This document shows positions 41,219 to 49,810 of a DNA stretch of 64,000 nucleotides, piece by piece. The number at the start of each line of letters is the position of its first letter. Positions within the stretch are counted from its first letter, which is position 1. The notes below the pieces were generated by a model. The model did not search any database and was not told where the DNA came from. It worked only from the letters and a program-made list of their open reading frames with translations. Made by a program: the position numbers and the translations under genes. The DNA is taken from assembly GCA_913060815.1 (NCBI GenBank), contig CAJXSZ010000014.1, forward strand, positions 23,338-87,337. The letters are read 5' to 3'. Source of the DNA: an uncultured Sulfitobacter sp. (GTDB lineage: Bacteria > Pseudomonadota > Alphaproteobacteria > Rhodobacterales > Rhodobacteraceae).

Positions 41219-42214
41219 ATGAAATTCGTAACTGCGGCCGTTCTGGCCATTTCCCTTTCTGCCGGTGCCGTTTCAGCGGCTTGTGATGACGGCGAGATCG
41301 TCATCAAGCTGAGCCACGTGACCAACACCGACAAGCACCCTAAAGGCATCGCAGCCAGCTTGCTCGAGCAGCGCGTAAACGACGAGATGAACGGTAAAGC
41401 CTGCATGGAAGTCTTCCCGCAGTCCACGCTCTATAACGATGACCAAGTGCTTGAGGCGCTGCTGCAAGGCGACGTTCAGATGGCGGCACCGTCCTTGTCC
41501 AAGTTCGAGCAGTTCACAAAGCAGTTCCGCATCTTCGATCTGCCCTTCATGTTCAAAAACATCAACGCTGTGGACGAGTTCCAGAACTCCGAAACTGGTC
41601 AGGCGATGAAGCAATCCATGACACGTCGCGGCCTGCTGGGTCTGGCGTTCTGGCACAATGGTATGAAGCAGATGTCCGCGAATAAAGCGCTGAACCTGCC
41701 CACGGACGCCGATGGTCTCAAGTTCCGCGTACAGAACTCCGACGTGCTGAAGGCACAGATGGCCGCGATGGGTGGTTCACCCCAGCCAATGGCCTTCTCC
41801 GAAGTCTACGGCGCGCTGCAAACAGGTGTTGTGGACGGTCAGGAAAACACATGGTCCAACATCTGGGGTCAGAAGTTCTTTGAAGTGCAGGACGGCGTTA
41901 CCGAGACCAACCACGGCATCATCGACTACATGCTTGTGACCTCCACAGACTGGTTCGAGGGTCTGCCCGAGGACGTACGCACCCAGCTGACCACAATCGT
42001 TGACGAAGTGACCGCAGCGCGTAACGCTGAATCCACAAACGTGAACGCGGCGGCCAAAGCCTCCATCATCGAGGCAGGCGGCGTTGTACGCGAGCTGGAC
42101 GCGGATGCGCGCGAAGCATGGGTTGCCGCGATGAAGCCCGTCTGGGAGCAGTTCAAAGAAGACGTTGGTCAGGAAAACATCGACGCAGCTCAGGCGATCA
42201 ACGCCAAGCACTAA
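41219..42214 (+). CDS. dctP: TRAP transporter solute-binding protein DctP
   Basis: A 331-residue periplasmic binding protein with a signal peptide (1-20, FVTAAVLAISLSAGAVSA). Family features are IKLSHVTNTDKHPKGIAA, the conserved Arg in LKFRVQNSDVLKA that binds a carboxylate, and YGALQTGVVDGQEN. C4-dicarboxylates are the likely ligands because of the linked DctBD genes. GGGAGGAG precedes ATG 41219. A strong hairpin follows the stop, allowing more binding protein than permease. Confidence 0.95.
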   Translation: MKFVTAAVLAISLSAGAVSAACDDGEIVIKLSHVTNTDKHPKGIAASLLEQRVNDEMNGKACMEVFPQSTLYNDDQVLEALLQGDVQMAAPSLSKFEQFTKQFRIFDLPFMFKNINAVDEFQNSETGQAMKQSMTRRGLLGLAFWHNGMKQMSANKALNLPTDADGLKFRVQNSDVLKAQMAAMGGSPQPMAFSEVYGALQTGVVDGQENTWSNIWGQKFFEVQDGVTETNHGIIDYMLVTSTDWFEGLPEDVRTQLTTIVDEVTAARNAESTNVNAAAKASIIEAGGVVRELDADAREAWVAAMKPVWEQFKEDVGQENIDAAQAINAKH

Positions 42215-42232
42215 GACCTTTCGAGGTTACAC

Positions 42233-42260
42233 CACCCCGCCCGCATGTACGGGCGGGGTG
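42233..42260 (+). repeat. Stem-loop between dctP and dctQ
   Basis: CACCCCGCCCG (42233-42243) pairs with CGGGCGGGGTG (42250-42260), eleven perfect base pairs with a six-base loop. Only a weak T-tract follows. Such elements typically protect the dctP mRNA and reduce read-through into dctQM. Confidence 0.75.
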
Positions 42261-42301
42261 ATTTCACGCATTCTTTGCGCCCCCCCATCAGGAGTGTACC
42301 A

Positions 42302-42982
42302 ATGGCACATGCTTATGAGGCCAAAACGGCTGTTGGCCGTATCGTTAACGAGATCGAAGAGACCGCGATAGCTGTGCTTCTGGGTCTGATGACGATCATC
42401 ACATTTATCAACGTTGTCCTGCGCTACGGCTTTAACACCGGATTGATCTGGGGGCTGGAGGCGGTGACGTTTCTGTTTGCGTGGCTGGTGCTGTTCGGCG
42501 TCAGCTACACAGTCAAAGTCACTGCGCAATTGGGCGTGGATGCGCTGATTAATCTGTTTTCCCCCGCCACGCGACGCATTCTGGCTTTGGTCGCTGGTGC
42601 GGTTTGCATCGCCTATGCCGCATTGGTGCTGAAAGGCGCCTGGGACTATTGGGCGCCGTTTGCCGGCCTTGACGCTACCTCGGGCCGCTGGTTCCCGACT
42701 GGCTTCGAGAACTCCCGCGATCAGGCGTGGTATGAGGTGATCGACATTCCTTTCCCTGAATGGCTGCGCTGGATTGAACCCATTATGAACGAGGGGGAAT
42801 CCTATGAGAAGCTGCCACGCTTTATTCCCTATGCGATGCTGCCCTTCGGCGTCGCACTGCTGCTCTTCCGCTTTGTTCAGGCCTTTGTGCGCGTCTGGAT
42901 AGGTGAGGCAAACAGCCTGATCGTAAGCCATGAAGCCGAAGACGATGTCAAAGACGTCGCACATATGAACGCGGGGAACTAA
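42302..42982 (+). CDS. dctQ: TRAP transporter small permease DctQ
   Basis: A 226-residue small membrane subunit with four transmembrane segments (about 22-42, 55-75, 92-112, 172-192). The conserved block NVVLRYGFNTGLIWGLEAVTFLFAW is visible near residue 35. The loop between the last two helices is longer than in many DctQ proteins. It forms a complex with DctM. Start ATG 42302; a frame starting at 42245 would run through the hairpin and is rejected. Confidence 0.93.
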   Translation: MAHAYEAKTAVGRIVNEIEETAIAVLLGLMTIITFINVVLRYGFNTGLIWGLEAVTFLFAWLVLFGVSYTVKVTAQLGVDALINLFSPATRRILALVAGAVCIAYAALVLKGAWDYWAPFAGLDATSGRWFPTGFENSRDQAWYEVIDIPFPEWLRWIEPIMNEGESYEKLPRFIPYAMLPFGVALLLFRFVQAFVRVWIGEANSLIVSHEAEDDVKDVAHMNAGN

Positions 42983-42985
42983 GTC

Positions 42986-44362
42986 ATGGAAGTTGTTGTA
43001 CTCTTTACGATGGTGATCGGCCTGATGCTGATCGGTGTGCCGATTGCGATCTCGCTGGGCACCTCCTCGATTATCTTTCTGCTGGTGCTGTCGGATACCT
43101 CGCTGGCCTCTATCGCGCAGACGTTGTTTCAGGCGATGGCAGGGCACTACACGCTGCTCGCCATTCCGTTTTTCATCCTCGCCTCTTCCTTCATGTCGAC
43201 GGGGGGCGTGGCGCGCAGGATCATCCGTTTCTCGATCGCGCTGGTGGGCCATCTGCCGGGTGGTCTGGCGATTGCGGGTGTGTTTGCCTGTATGCTCTTT
43301 GCGGCGCTCTCGGGCTCAAGCCCTGCAACCGTTGTGGCCATCGGCTCCATCGTGATCGTGGGCATGCGCGAGGTCGGCTATACCAAGGATTTTGCCGCTG
43401 GTGTGATTGCGGTAGCTGGTACGCTGGGCATCTTGATCCCGCCCAGCATCGTGATGGTGGTCTATGCCTCCGCCACAGATGTGTCGGTGGGGCGGATGTT
43501 CCTTGCCGGTGTTATTCCAGGCCTCTTGGCAGGCACGATGCTGATGGTGACGATCTATATCATCGCCCGTGTGCGCAACCTGCCCAAAGGTGAGTGGAAA
43601 GGCTGGGGCGAGGTGCGGTCCTCTGGTTTTGAGGCGGGCTGGGGCCTGTTCCTGATCGTCATTATTCTCGGCGGCATCTACGGTGGTATCTTTACCCCCA
43701 CAGAAGCGGCAGCGGTGGCGGCGGTCTATGCCTTCCTGATCTCGACGTTGGTCTATCGCGATATGGGGCCGCTGCACGTGGCGGGAGAGGGCAAGAACCT
43801 CGCGCTCTGGAGCAAACCGCATGCGCTGCTGACGATTTTCTTTCACAAGGACACGCGCAACACGCTGTTCGAGGCGGGCAAGCTGACGGTGACGCTGATG
43901 TTCATCATCGCCAATGCGCTGATCCTCAAGCATGTGCTCACCGATGAGCAGATCCCGCAGCAAATCTCGGCTGCGATGCTCAATGCGGGCTTTGGCCCTG
44001 TGATGTTCCTTGTGATTGTAAACGTAATCCTGCTGATCGGTGGGCAGTTTATGGAGCCGTCGGGCCTGCTTGTGATTGTGGCGCCGCTTGTGTTTCCCAT
44101 TGCGATCGAGCTGGGGATTGATCCTATTCACCTTGGCATCATCATGGTGGTGAATATGGAGATCGGGATGATCACGCCGCCTGTGGGTCTCAACCTCTTT
44201 GTGACCTCGGGCGTGGCGAATATGCCGATGATGAATGTGGTGCGCGCTGCACTTCCGTTCCTCGCCGTGCTCTTCGTCTTCCTGATTATGGTGACGTATA
44301 TCCCTGCGATCTCGACATGGTTGCCCACAATGATGATGGGGCCAGAGATTATCGTCCGCTAG
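42986..44362 (+). CDS. dctM: TRAP transporter large permease DctM
   Basis: A 458-residue, 12-helix Na+- or H+-coupled permease. Family blocks are GVPIAISLGTSSII, GLAIAGVFACMLFAALSGSSPATV (the SGS/SSP motif of the ion site) and the C-terminal MEIGMITPPVGLNLFV. It follows dctQ by three bases after a GGGGAA ribosome site and ends the dctPQM operon. A hairpin 20-50 bases downstream is the probable terminator. Confidence 0.95.
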   Translation: MEVVVLFTMVIGLMLIGVPIAISLGTSSIIFLLVLSDTSLASIAQTLFQAMAGHYTLLAIPFFILASSFMSTGGVARRIIRFSIALVGHLPGGLAIAGVFACMLFAALSGSSPATVVAIGSIVIVGMREVGYTKDFAAGVIAVAGTLGILIPPSIVMVVYASATDVSVGRMFLAGVIPGLLAGTMLMVTIYIIARVRNLPKGEWKGWGEVRSSGFEAGWGLFLIVIILGGIYGGIFTPTEAAAVAAVYAFLISTLVYRDMGPLHVAGEGKNLALWSKPHALLTIFFHKDTRNTLFEAGKLTVTLMFIIANALILKHVLTDEQIPQQISAAMLNAGFGPVMFLVIVNVILLIGGQFMEPSGLLVIVAPLVFPIAIELGIDPIHLGIIMVVNMEIGMITPPVGLNLFVTSGVANMPMMNVVRAALPFLAVLFVFLIMVTYIPAISTWLPTMMMGPEIIVR

Positions 44363-44383
44363 GCAGGACCCTTTGACAGCTTT

Positions 44384-44412
44384 GGGCGCGGGAGTTTATG
44401 GCTCGTGCGCCC
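44384..44412 (+). terminator. Probable terminator of dctPQM
   Basis: GGGCGC (44384-44389) with GGGAG inside pairs with GCTC and GCGCCC (44407-44412), then TTTGCATTTGT follows. The T-tract is interrupted, so termination may be partial. Confidence 0.6.
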
Positions 44413-44464
44413 TTTGCATTTGTGGAATGAGTTTAAAGGGAAAAATGAAGAATTTGGACGTGCC

Positions 44465-45214
44465 CTAACTCTGGGCGAGCGCCGAGATGATCGGGGCGAA
44501 ATCGGTCGCTTTAAGGGATGCGCCGCCGACGAGCGCGCCATCGACGTTCCCGGCTTCGAAAATCAACGCGGCATTGTCGGGTTTGACCGAGCCGCCGTAG
44601 AGCAGGGGGATCATGTCGGCGATGTCCGCGCCGTAGCGGATGGCGAGCTTGCTGCGGATGAAGTCATGCACTTCGGCGATCTGATCGAGTGTCGGGACTT
44701 TGCCTGTGCCGATGGCCCAAATGGGCTCATAGGCGATAATTGTATTTGCGGCAGTCACGGCAGTGGGGAGAGAGCCCGCCAGCTGGCCTGCGATAATGTC
44801 GAGGGTGTTGTCGGCCTCGCGGTCTTCGAGCGTCTCGCCGATGCAGATGATGGCCGCGAGATTGGACGCCCACGCGGCTTTGGCTTTTTTGCGGATGTCG
44901 CGGTCGCGCTCTGCGTGGGCTTCGCGACGCTCCGAGTGACCCACGATGACGTAGGCGGCGCCCGTGTCCGCGATCATGGCGGCGGAGATGTCACCGGTGA
45001 AGGCACCTGAGGCCTGCATGTGGCAATCCTGAGCGCCGATGCTGATCGGAGTTGCTTGCGCAACGGTGCTGGCGCGGTACAGAAGTGGAGCAGGCGGGCA
45101 GATGATTACCTCTGGGGCATCTGCGGGCATCAGGGTGGCGAGTACATTGAGCTCTGCGAGGTCGGCGGCGGTGCCGTTCATCTTCCAATTGCCAGCAGCC
45201 AGTTTGCGTCGCAT
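44465..45214 (-). CDS. tpiA: Triose-phosphate isomerase
   Basis: A 249-residue (beta/alpha)8 enzyme interconverting dihydroxyacetone phosphate and glyceraldehyde 3-phosphate. Active-site residues are in GNWKMNG (Lys), GHSERR (His) and AYEPIWAIGTGK (Glu), and the phosphate loop is LLYGGSVKP. Length and order are normal. It is convergent with dctM and divergent from the oxygenase gene, so it is monocistronic. No LacI-type palindrome is seen upstream. Confidence 0.97.
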   Translation of the reverse strand: MRRKLAAGNWKMNGTAADLAELNVLATLMPADAPEVIICPPAPLLYRASTVAQATPISIGAQDCHMQASGAFTGDISAAMIADTGAAYVIVGHSERREAHAERDRDIRKKAKAAWASNLAAIICIGETLEDREADNTLDIIAGQLAGSLPTAVTAANTIIAYEPIWAIGTGKVPTLDQIAEVHDFIRSKLAIRYGADIADMIPLLYGGSVKPDNAALIFEAGNVDGALVGGASLKATDFAPIISALAQS

Positions 45215-45329
45215 GTGCCATCCTTCGTATTAAGTTGGATTTTTCTAACACCCGCGGCGCACAGGTTCAATGTATGGCAAAGGCTTCGACAAAGGGTTAG
45301 GAGAGGTCAAAGAGAAGGGGAGCGTTGCT

Positions 45330-46232
45330 ATGATACCGTCAATTGATCTGGCCCGGTTGCGGGCGCAAGACGCAGATGAACTTGCGGCGATGAAAGAGGC
45401 TGCGACGGGCGTGGGGTTCGCCACGGTCTACAACACCGATCTCTCGGCGGCCCGTGTTACGCATGTGATCGAGACGTACCGCACGTTTTTCAAACTCCCG
45501 GAGGCCGAGAAGCAGGCGGTGAGCATGGCTGGGACGGGCGCCAATCGCGGCTGGGGAGCGGCGGGGACCGAGCAGGTCGATCCTGACGCCAATCCTGACT
45601 ACAAACAATATTATGACAGTGGCGTTGATCTGCCCGCTGATGATCCGCGCCGCGCCATGCCTGTTTACGCGCCGAATATCTGGCCTGATGTGCCTGAGGA
45701 GTTCGAGCAGGTGATACGTGCCTATTACGACGATGCGCGTGTAGTGGCACTTTCGGTTTTGCGGGGGGTGGCGCAATCCATTGGTGCGCCGCGTGATGCC
45801 TTTGATGCGGGGTTCGAGACGCCGATGGCGCTGCTGCGCGGGAACTACTATCCACAGCGACCTGATTGGGCGGGGGCCAATGATTTCGGCATTGCCACGC
45901 ACACCGACTATGGCTGTTTGACGCTTTTGGCCACCGACGGCTCGCCTGGTCTAGAGGTGCGCAAGCGGGGCGGCGGATGGATTCCGATCAGCGCCGGACC
46001 CGGCACATTCGTGATTAACTTCGGCGAGATGATGGAGGTCTGGACCGACGGGGTTGTGCGCGCCACGCCGCACCGCGTTGTGGGTGGTTTGGCAGAGCGG
46101 ATATCAGTGCCGCTGTTTTTCAATCCGGCCCATGACACGAACGTGGCACCTTTGGGGTCGGATAAGGTGATACTGGCTGGAGAGCATCTGGCCGCGCGTT
46201 TTGGCGAGACCTATCTGCATCTCAAGAAATAG
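45330..46232 (+). CDS. 2-oxoglutarate/Fe(II) oxygenase, isopenicillin N synthase family
   Basis: A 300-residue oxygenase with the N-terminal DIOX domain (IPSIDLARL) and the Fe(II) facial triad: His and Asp in ATHTDYGCLTLL, and His in RATPHRVVGG; the 2-oxoglutarate Arg is in RISVPLFF. Substrate is unknown. Start ATG 45330 is preceded by AAGGGGAG; the ATG at 45270 lies in the tpiA promoter and lacks such a site. Confidence 0.9.
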   Translation: MIPSIDLARLRAQDADELAAMKEAATGVGFATVYNTDLSAARVTHVIETYRTFFKLPEAEKQAVSMAGTGANRGWGAAGTEQVDPDANPDYKQYYDSGVDLPADDPRRAMPVYAPNIWPDVPEEFEQVIRAYYDDARVVALSVLRGVAQSIGAPRDAFDAGFETPMALLRGNYYPQRPDWAGANDFGIATHTDYGCLTLLATDGSPGLEVRKRGGGWIPISAGPGTFVINFGEMMEVWTDGVVRATPHRVVGGLAERISVPLFFNPAHDTNVAPLGSDKVILAGEHLAARFGETYLHLKK

Positions 46233-46240
46233 CGGCGCAC

Positions 46241-46603
46241 CTATTTTGCAAATAGGCTTTCATCGAATTTGATGGACTCGCCGCAGCCGCAGGCCTCGGA
46301 TACGTTGGGATTATTGAACTTGAACCCGCTCTCGAGCAGGGACGTTTCATAGTCGATTTGCGTGCCGAACAGAAACATCTGCGCCATTGGCGCAATCATC
46401 ACCCGTGCGCCGTCTTGCTCGACCACTTCGTCATTGGGATCGGCCTCATCGACATATTCCATGGTGTATTCCATGCCCGCACAGCCGCCTTTCTTGACGC
46501 CGATACGCAGGCCTGCGTGGCCCTTTGCAGTCATCAGTTTGATGATTTGCGCGCTTGCCTTATCGGTCATGGTGACCGCTTGCTTACCTGGAATTCCGAA
46601 CAT
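46241..46603 (-). CDS. A-type iron-sulfur carrier protein (IscA/SufA family)
   Basis: A 120-residue HesB/IscA protein with the three cluster-binding Cys residues: one in KKGGCAGMEY and two in EACGCGES. It carries Fe-S clusters to client proteins. The member is neither clearly IscA nor SufA from sequence alone. Start ATG 46603, with GGAG about seven bases upstream, is preferred over 46624. It is convergent with the oxygenase gene with an eight-base spacer. Confidence 0.93.
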   Translation of the reverse strand: MFGIPGKQAVTMTDKASAQIIKLMTAKGHAGLRIGVKKGGCAGMEYTMEYVDEADPNDEVVEQDGARVMIAPMAQMFLFGTQIDYETSLLESGFKFNNPNVSEACGCGESIKFDESLFAK

Positions 46604-46656
46604 GCTGGTGCTCCTTTGATCCATAGATAAGGGGGCGCAGCCGCAATCTCAAGGGG

Positions 46657-47379
46657 TTAGTAGCCCAGCGCGCGCAGGGTTGCCATTGTGGCAAAGCTGG
46701 CTGCCAGAGCCCAGCCAAAGGAGGCCAGCGTGCCTATGATGACATACTCACTCATCTTTTGATCGCGGCTGACGGTGTCGAAGCGCAGAATGGATTTGGC
46801 CGCGATGAGAAAACCGATGCCTGACGGCTCCCCGATCATAACCATGAGAAAGATCAATCCGCGCTCCATCAGGCCGATCATGCGGCCTGCGTACTCTAAG
46901 CCTTCGGGCTGGGCCTCGCTTTTGAACCTCGCCATAAGGTGACCCACCGCGATACCCCCCGCCATGGTAGCCGTGATAAAGCCGCTCAGCACCAGCGCGA
47001 TCTGGATCATGTCGGTCGAGAGGGGTGGCCACCAATGCGCCAGTACTGCATCGGGCAGCCACATGACCGCCAGCAACAGCACCGCGAAATGGGCGCCTTG
47101 ATCCACAAGATAGGTGCGCAGAGTATCGGGCGCGAGGTGAATTTTGATCAGATCAATCGCCACATGGCTGAGTGCGATCCCAAGGCTCAGCATCATCGCG
47201 CCCCCTGAGAAGAGGGCGGTGAGGGCAAACACGTGGAGTCCGTGCATCAGCATGATCAGGGGGCGATGTTTGTTCAGCACCATATGCGTGGTCTGGAACA
47301 CAAAGTCCGCCAATAGATGCGCAGTAACGAGCGCGATCAACAGCTCGATCGTGAGCAGGGGCATGACGGGCATTGTCAT
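46657..47379 (-). CDS. DUF3307 membrane protein
   Basis: A 240-residue protein with about six hydrophobic segments. The N-terminus LTIELLIALVTAHLLADFVFQT with the HLLADF motif and HGLHVFALTALF are typical of DUF3307. It is paired with a SatD-like gene upstream, a pairing known from many bacteria. The role is not known, though SatD has been linked to acid tolerance. Several ATGs lie near the start (47379 used); the true one could be two or five codons downstream. Confidence 0.82.
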   Translation of the reverse strand: MTMPVMPLLTIELLIALVTAHLLADFVFQTTHMVLNKHRPLIMLMHGLHVFALTALFSGGAMMLSLGIALSHVAIDLIKIHLAPDTLRTYLVDQGAHFAVLLLAVMWLPDAVLAHWWPPLSTDMIQIALVLSGFITATMAGGIAVGHLMARFKSEAQPEGLEYAGRMIGLMERGLIFLMVMIGEPSGIGFLIAAKSILRFDTVSRDQKMSEYVIIGTLASFGWALAASFATMATLRALGY

Positions 47380-47424
47380 GCTGAAAAGGGTGCAATTGAT
47401 AAATGCACCATAATTTGGATTGAT

Positions 47425-48030
47425 CTACTCTGCCTCATATGCCTCACAGCTTTCTATCAGCGCGAAAACACCTGCAGCGGTCGCCTGTTTTTGCAACAGC
47501 TGACGGCTGTGGCCGAGCTGAGCAGCAATGGCTTCTTGCGTGGCAGGAGCGGGCACCAGCATGTGCTGGGCGACCAGCGCCTGCTTCGGGGTCCAGCCTT
47601 GGGCGATGCGGTCAGCCATAGGTAAGCAGACGCGCAATGTGGCAGACCCGTCGGGGGCGGACAGCAGAATGTTGCGCTTCATATGATCCAGTGCATGACC
47701 CGACTGGACAAAGGCAGGACCTTCGGCTCCTGCAAGATCATTTCCGCTGATCTCACCGCTGCCTATGCCGATCCCGATCCGCGTGCTGCGCCCTTTGCCC
47801 GTTGTGCGCACGGCGGCGCGCATCACGAGGGCTGCGCGCAGGGCATAGCGCGCGGGCAGGGCCATCTGCCAGCCGTCTCCGCGAAACCGCTCGAAAAATG
47901 CCATTCCGTCGGGCCAGTGACCAACCGTGTCACAGGCTGCGCGCAATGCGTCGAACAGGCCAGACAAATCATGGCTGTCCAGATCGCTGGAGCGGACGAT
48001 GTCGCCGGTAAATACGGCAAGGTTCTGCAT
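47425..48030 (-). CDS. SatD-family protein
   Basis: A 201-residue protein beginning MQNLAVFTGDIVRSSDLD; the TGDIVxS motif marks the SatD family. Residues 45-110 contain FRGDGWQMALPARYALRAALVMRAAVR and IGIGIGSGEIS, resembling a nucleotidyl cyclase-like fold. A helix-turn-helix-like C-terminus (QEAIAAQLGHSRQLLQKQA) may bind DNA. Start ATG 48030 is preceded by AAAGG. Translated just before the DUF3307 gene, which suggests a regulator and membrane partner. Confidence 0.75.
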   Translation of the reverse strand: MQNLAVFTGDIVRSSDLDSHDLSGLFDALRAACDTVGHWPDGMAFFERFRGDGWQMALPARYALRAALVMRAAVRTTGKGRSTRIGIGIGSGEISGNDLAGAEGPAFVQSGHALDHMKRNILLSAPDGSATLRVCLPMADRIAQGWTPKQALVAQHMLVPAPATQEAIAAQLGHSRQLLQKQATAAGVFALIESCEAYEAE

Positions 48031-48101
48031 GTGGGGCCTTTGCAAGACTAAGTGGGTGCTAAGCAGTCTGACAGGGCAAAGCGTCAGGGGCAACAACGCA
48101 A

Positions 48102-48131
48102 ACGGGCCGCACCTGTGTCAGGGCGGCCCGT
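48102..48131 (-). terminator. Probable terminator of the SufT-like gene
   Basis: Minus strand: ACGGGCCGC pairs with GCGGCCCGT over a loop containing a second short stem. A weak T-tract follows, so termination may be partial. It ends the gene at 48158. Confidence 0.6.
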
Positions 48132-48157
48132 AATCTGTGCGGTAGGGTGGCGTGTCC

Positions 48158-48520
48158 CTACATGAAACCCAGCTCGAGCCGCGCCTCGTCGGACATCATA
48201 TCCATGCCCCATGGCGGCTCCCAGACCAGCTCCACGTCAACCTGTTTGACACCCGCCAGCGGCTCAACAGCATCGGCGACCCATCCCGGCATCTCGCCTG
48301 CCACAGGGCAGCCGGGGGCTGTGAGTGACATTTTAATAGCCACGGCGTTTTCGTCATTGATGTCGATGGTGTAGATCAAACCCAATTCATAGATATTCAC
48401 AGGAATTTCAGGGTCATAGACGGAGCGGCAAGCCTCGACTACCTGCTCGTAAAGCGGGTGATCCGTGCTCGACGGCGCGATCAGCGGGGTGCCTTCAAGA
48501 GGGGGTGTTGAATCGTTCAT
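48158..48520 (-). CDS. SufT/MIP18-type Fe-S assembly protein (DUF59)
   Basis: A 120-residue DUF59 protein with the conserved VYDPEIPVNIYELGLIYTIDI and TAPGCPVAGEMPGWV, where the Cys is the likely cluster or thiol ligand. The closing PPWGMDMMSDEARLELG is also typical. SufT proteins help Fe-S maturation. The name PaaD-like is also used for this fold, and a true PaaD lies elsewhere in this window. Start ATG 48520; a GGCGCAG site precedes it. Confidence 0.88.
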   Translation of the reverse strand: MNDSTPPLEGTPLIAPSSTDHPLYEQVVEACRSVYDPEIPVNIYELGLIYTIDINDENAVAIKMSLTAPGCPVAGEMPGWVADAVEPLAGVKQVDVELVWEPPWGMDMMSDEARLELGFM

Positions 48521-48648
48521 CTGCGCCTCATTTATAAACTTGACTATTTATATATGGTTTAGAGGTGCCCACGTCTAGGGGGCCAGCCCATCTGATATCT
48601 CTCCATTCGACAGACAGGCCCCCGATCACACGATTTAGCCTGCCGCGC

Positions 48649-49395
48649 TCAGCTATCGGGTGAGGCGAGCGGTGTGGTTGCCGCACTGTCTGCGGGGGCT
48701 GCACCGGTGATGCGTGTGCGGTGCAAAAGACCGCCAATGGCCCCGCCGATCAGTGGTGCAGCGATGAACACCCAAAGCTGTGACAGTGCTGTGCTGCCCA
48801 CAAACAACGCAGGCCCGATGGAGCGGGCAGGGTTCACCGAAGTGCCCGTGACCGTGATACCGACAAGGTGGATCATTGTGAGCGTCAGACCGATCACCAG
48901 CCCCGCCATAGCGGCATTGCCGCTCTCGGATGTGACGCCAAGGATCACAACGATAAAGACAGCGGTGGCAATGACTTCGAACAGAAAGGCCGAGATCATA
49001 AAGAACTCCCCTCCGTAATCCGCGCCATAGCCGTTCTGGCCCAAGCCGTTGGTGGCAATGTCGTATCCACCAGCCGAATTGGTCGCGAGAACAAAGATCG
49101 CGCCAGCGGCGAGGATCGCGCCCAATGTCTGGAACAGCGCGTATCCGACAAAGTCACCCGGAGTCATCCGCCCTGCGACCAATGCCCCCATCGAGACGGC
49201 GGGGTTCAAATGAGCCCCTGAAATCTGACCGATCGAATAGGCCATGGCCACAACCGAGATGCCGAACGCGAGGCTGATGCCCGTGATGGAAATCGAATCC
49301 GCGATCCCGATGCCGCCCCCCGCAAGCACGGCAGACCCCACGCCAAAAAAGACGAGGACGAAGGTGCCGATGGCTTCTGCTATATATTGACGCAT
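48649..49395 (-). CDS. aqpZ: Aquaporin Z-type water channel
   Basis: A 248-residue member of the MIP family with six helices and two NPA half-helices, HLNPAVSMG and SVNPARSIGP. The selectivity region around GTFVLVFFGVGSAVL suggests a water channel, with Arg following the second NPA. Start ATG 49395 has GGGAGAG upstream; an in-frame ATG nine codons upstream is not supported. The C-terminal tail is longer and Ala-rich. Confidence 0.93.
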   Translation of the reverse strand: MRQYIAEAIGTFVLVFFGVGSAVLAGGGIGIADSISITGISLAFGISVVAMAYSIGQISGAHLNPAVSMGALVAGRMTPGDFVGYALFQTLGAILAAGAIFVLATNSAGGYDIATNGLGQNGYGADYGGEFFMISAFLFEVIATAVFIVVILGVTSESGNAAMAGLVIGLTLTMIHLVGITVTGTSVNPARSIGPALFVGSTALSQLWVFIAAPLIGGAIGGLLHRTRITGAAPADSAATTPLASPDS

Positions 49396-49493
49396 GAATT
49401 CTCTCCCTGAGATGTGTCGCATTTTATGTGGCGGGGTGGTCCCGCTGCAAAAGCGTAGGGGTCGCCAGATAAAGCAACAAAGGGAGAAAAGCG

Positions 49494-49528
49494 CCCTGCC
49501 TCCCCCCTTGAGGAACGGGGGAGCGGGG
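49494..49528 (-). terminator. Probable terminator of SPFH-nfeD
   Basis: Minus strand: CCCCGCTCCCCC pairs with GGGGGGAGGCAGGG over a nine-base loop, followed by GCGCTTTTC. It sits just after the NfeD stop. Confidence 0.6.
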
Positions 49529-49534
49529 TCCGGA

Positions 49535-49810
49535 TCAGTTTTCGTTTATGTCACGCTCGACAATCCGCGCGCCACTGGACTGGCTTTTGAAGGCCAGTTT
49601 GAGCACGATCCATGCGATCAGCGACAGCCCCGCAAAAAGCGCGAGCAGGGCGGAGGTATTGCTGATTGTGGTAAAGGCGACGATCCCCGTCATCGCCAAT
49701 GCGCCGAGTGCAAAGCCCAGAAATATGGACGCGGGCGCGATAAGCTCAATCAACGCCAGCGCGAGGGCAGCACAGAGCCAGACCCACCAGATTTGCGCCA
49801 AGCTCTCCAT
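49535..49810 (-). CDS. NfeD-like short membrane protein
   Basis: A 91-residue protein with two or three hydrophobic segments and no protease or OB domain. It begins MESLAQIWWVWLCAALALALIELIAP; the pattern WxWxxxAxxLxxxELxxP is the NfeD membrane part. Short NfeD proteins pair with SPFH proteins. Its start overlaps the SPFH stop codon (TAATG), supporting coupled synthesis of the two membrane partners. Confidence 0.85.
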   Translation of the reverse strand: MESLAQIWWVWLCAALALALIELIAPASIFLGFALGALAMTGIVAFTTISNTSALLALFAGLSLIAWIVLKLAFKSQSSGARIVERDINEN

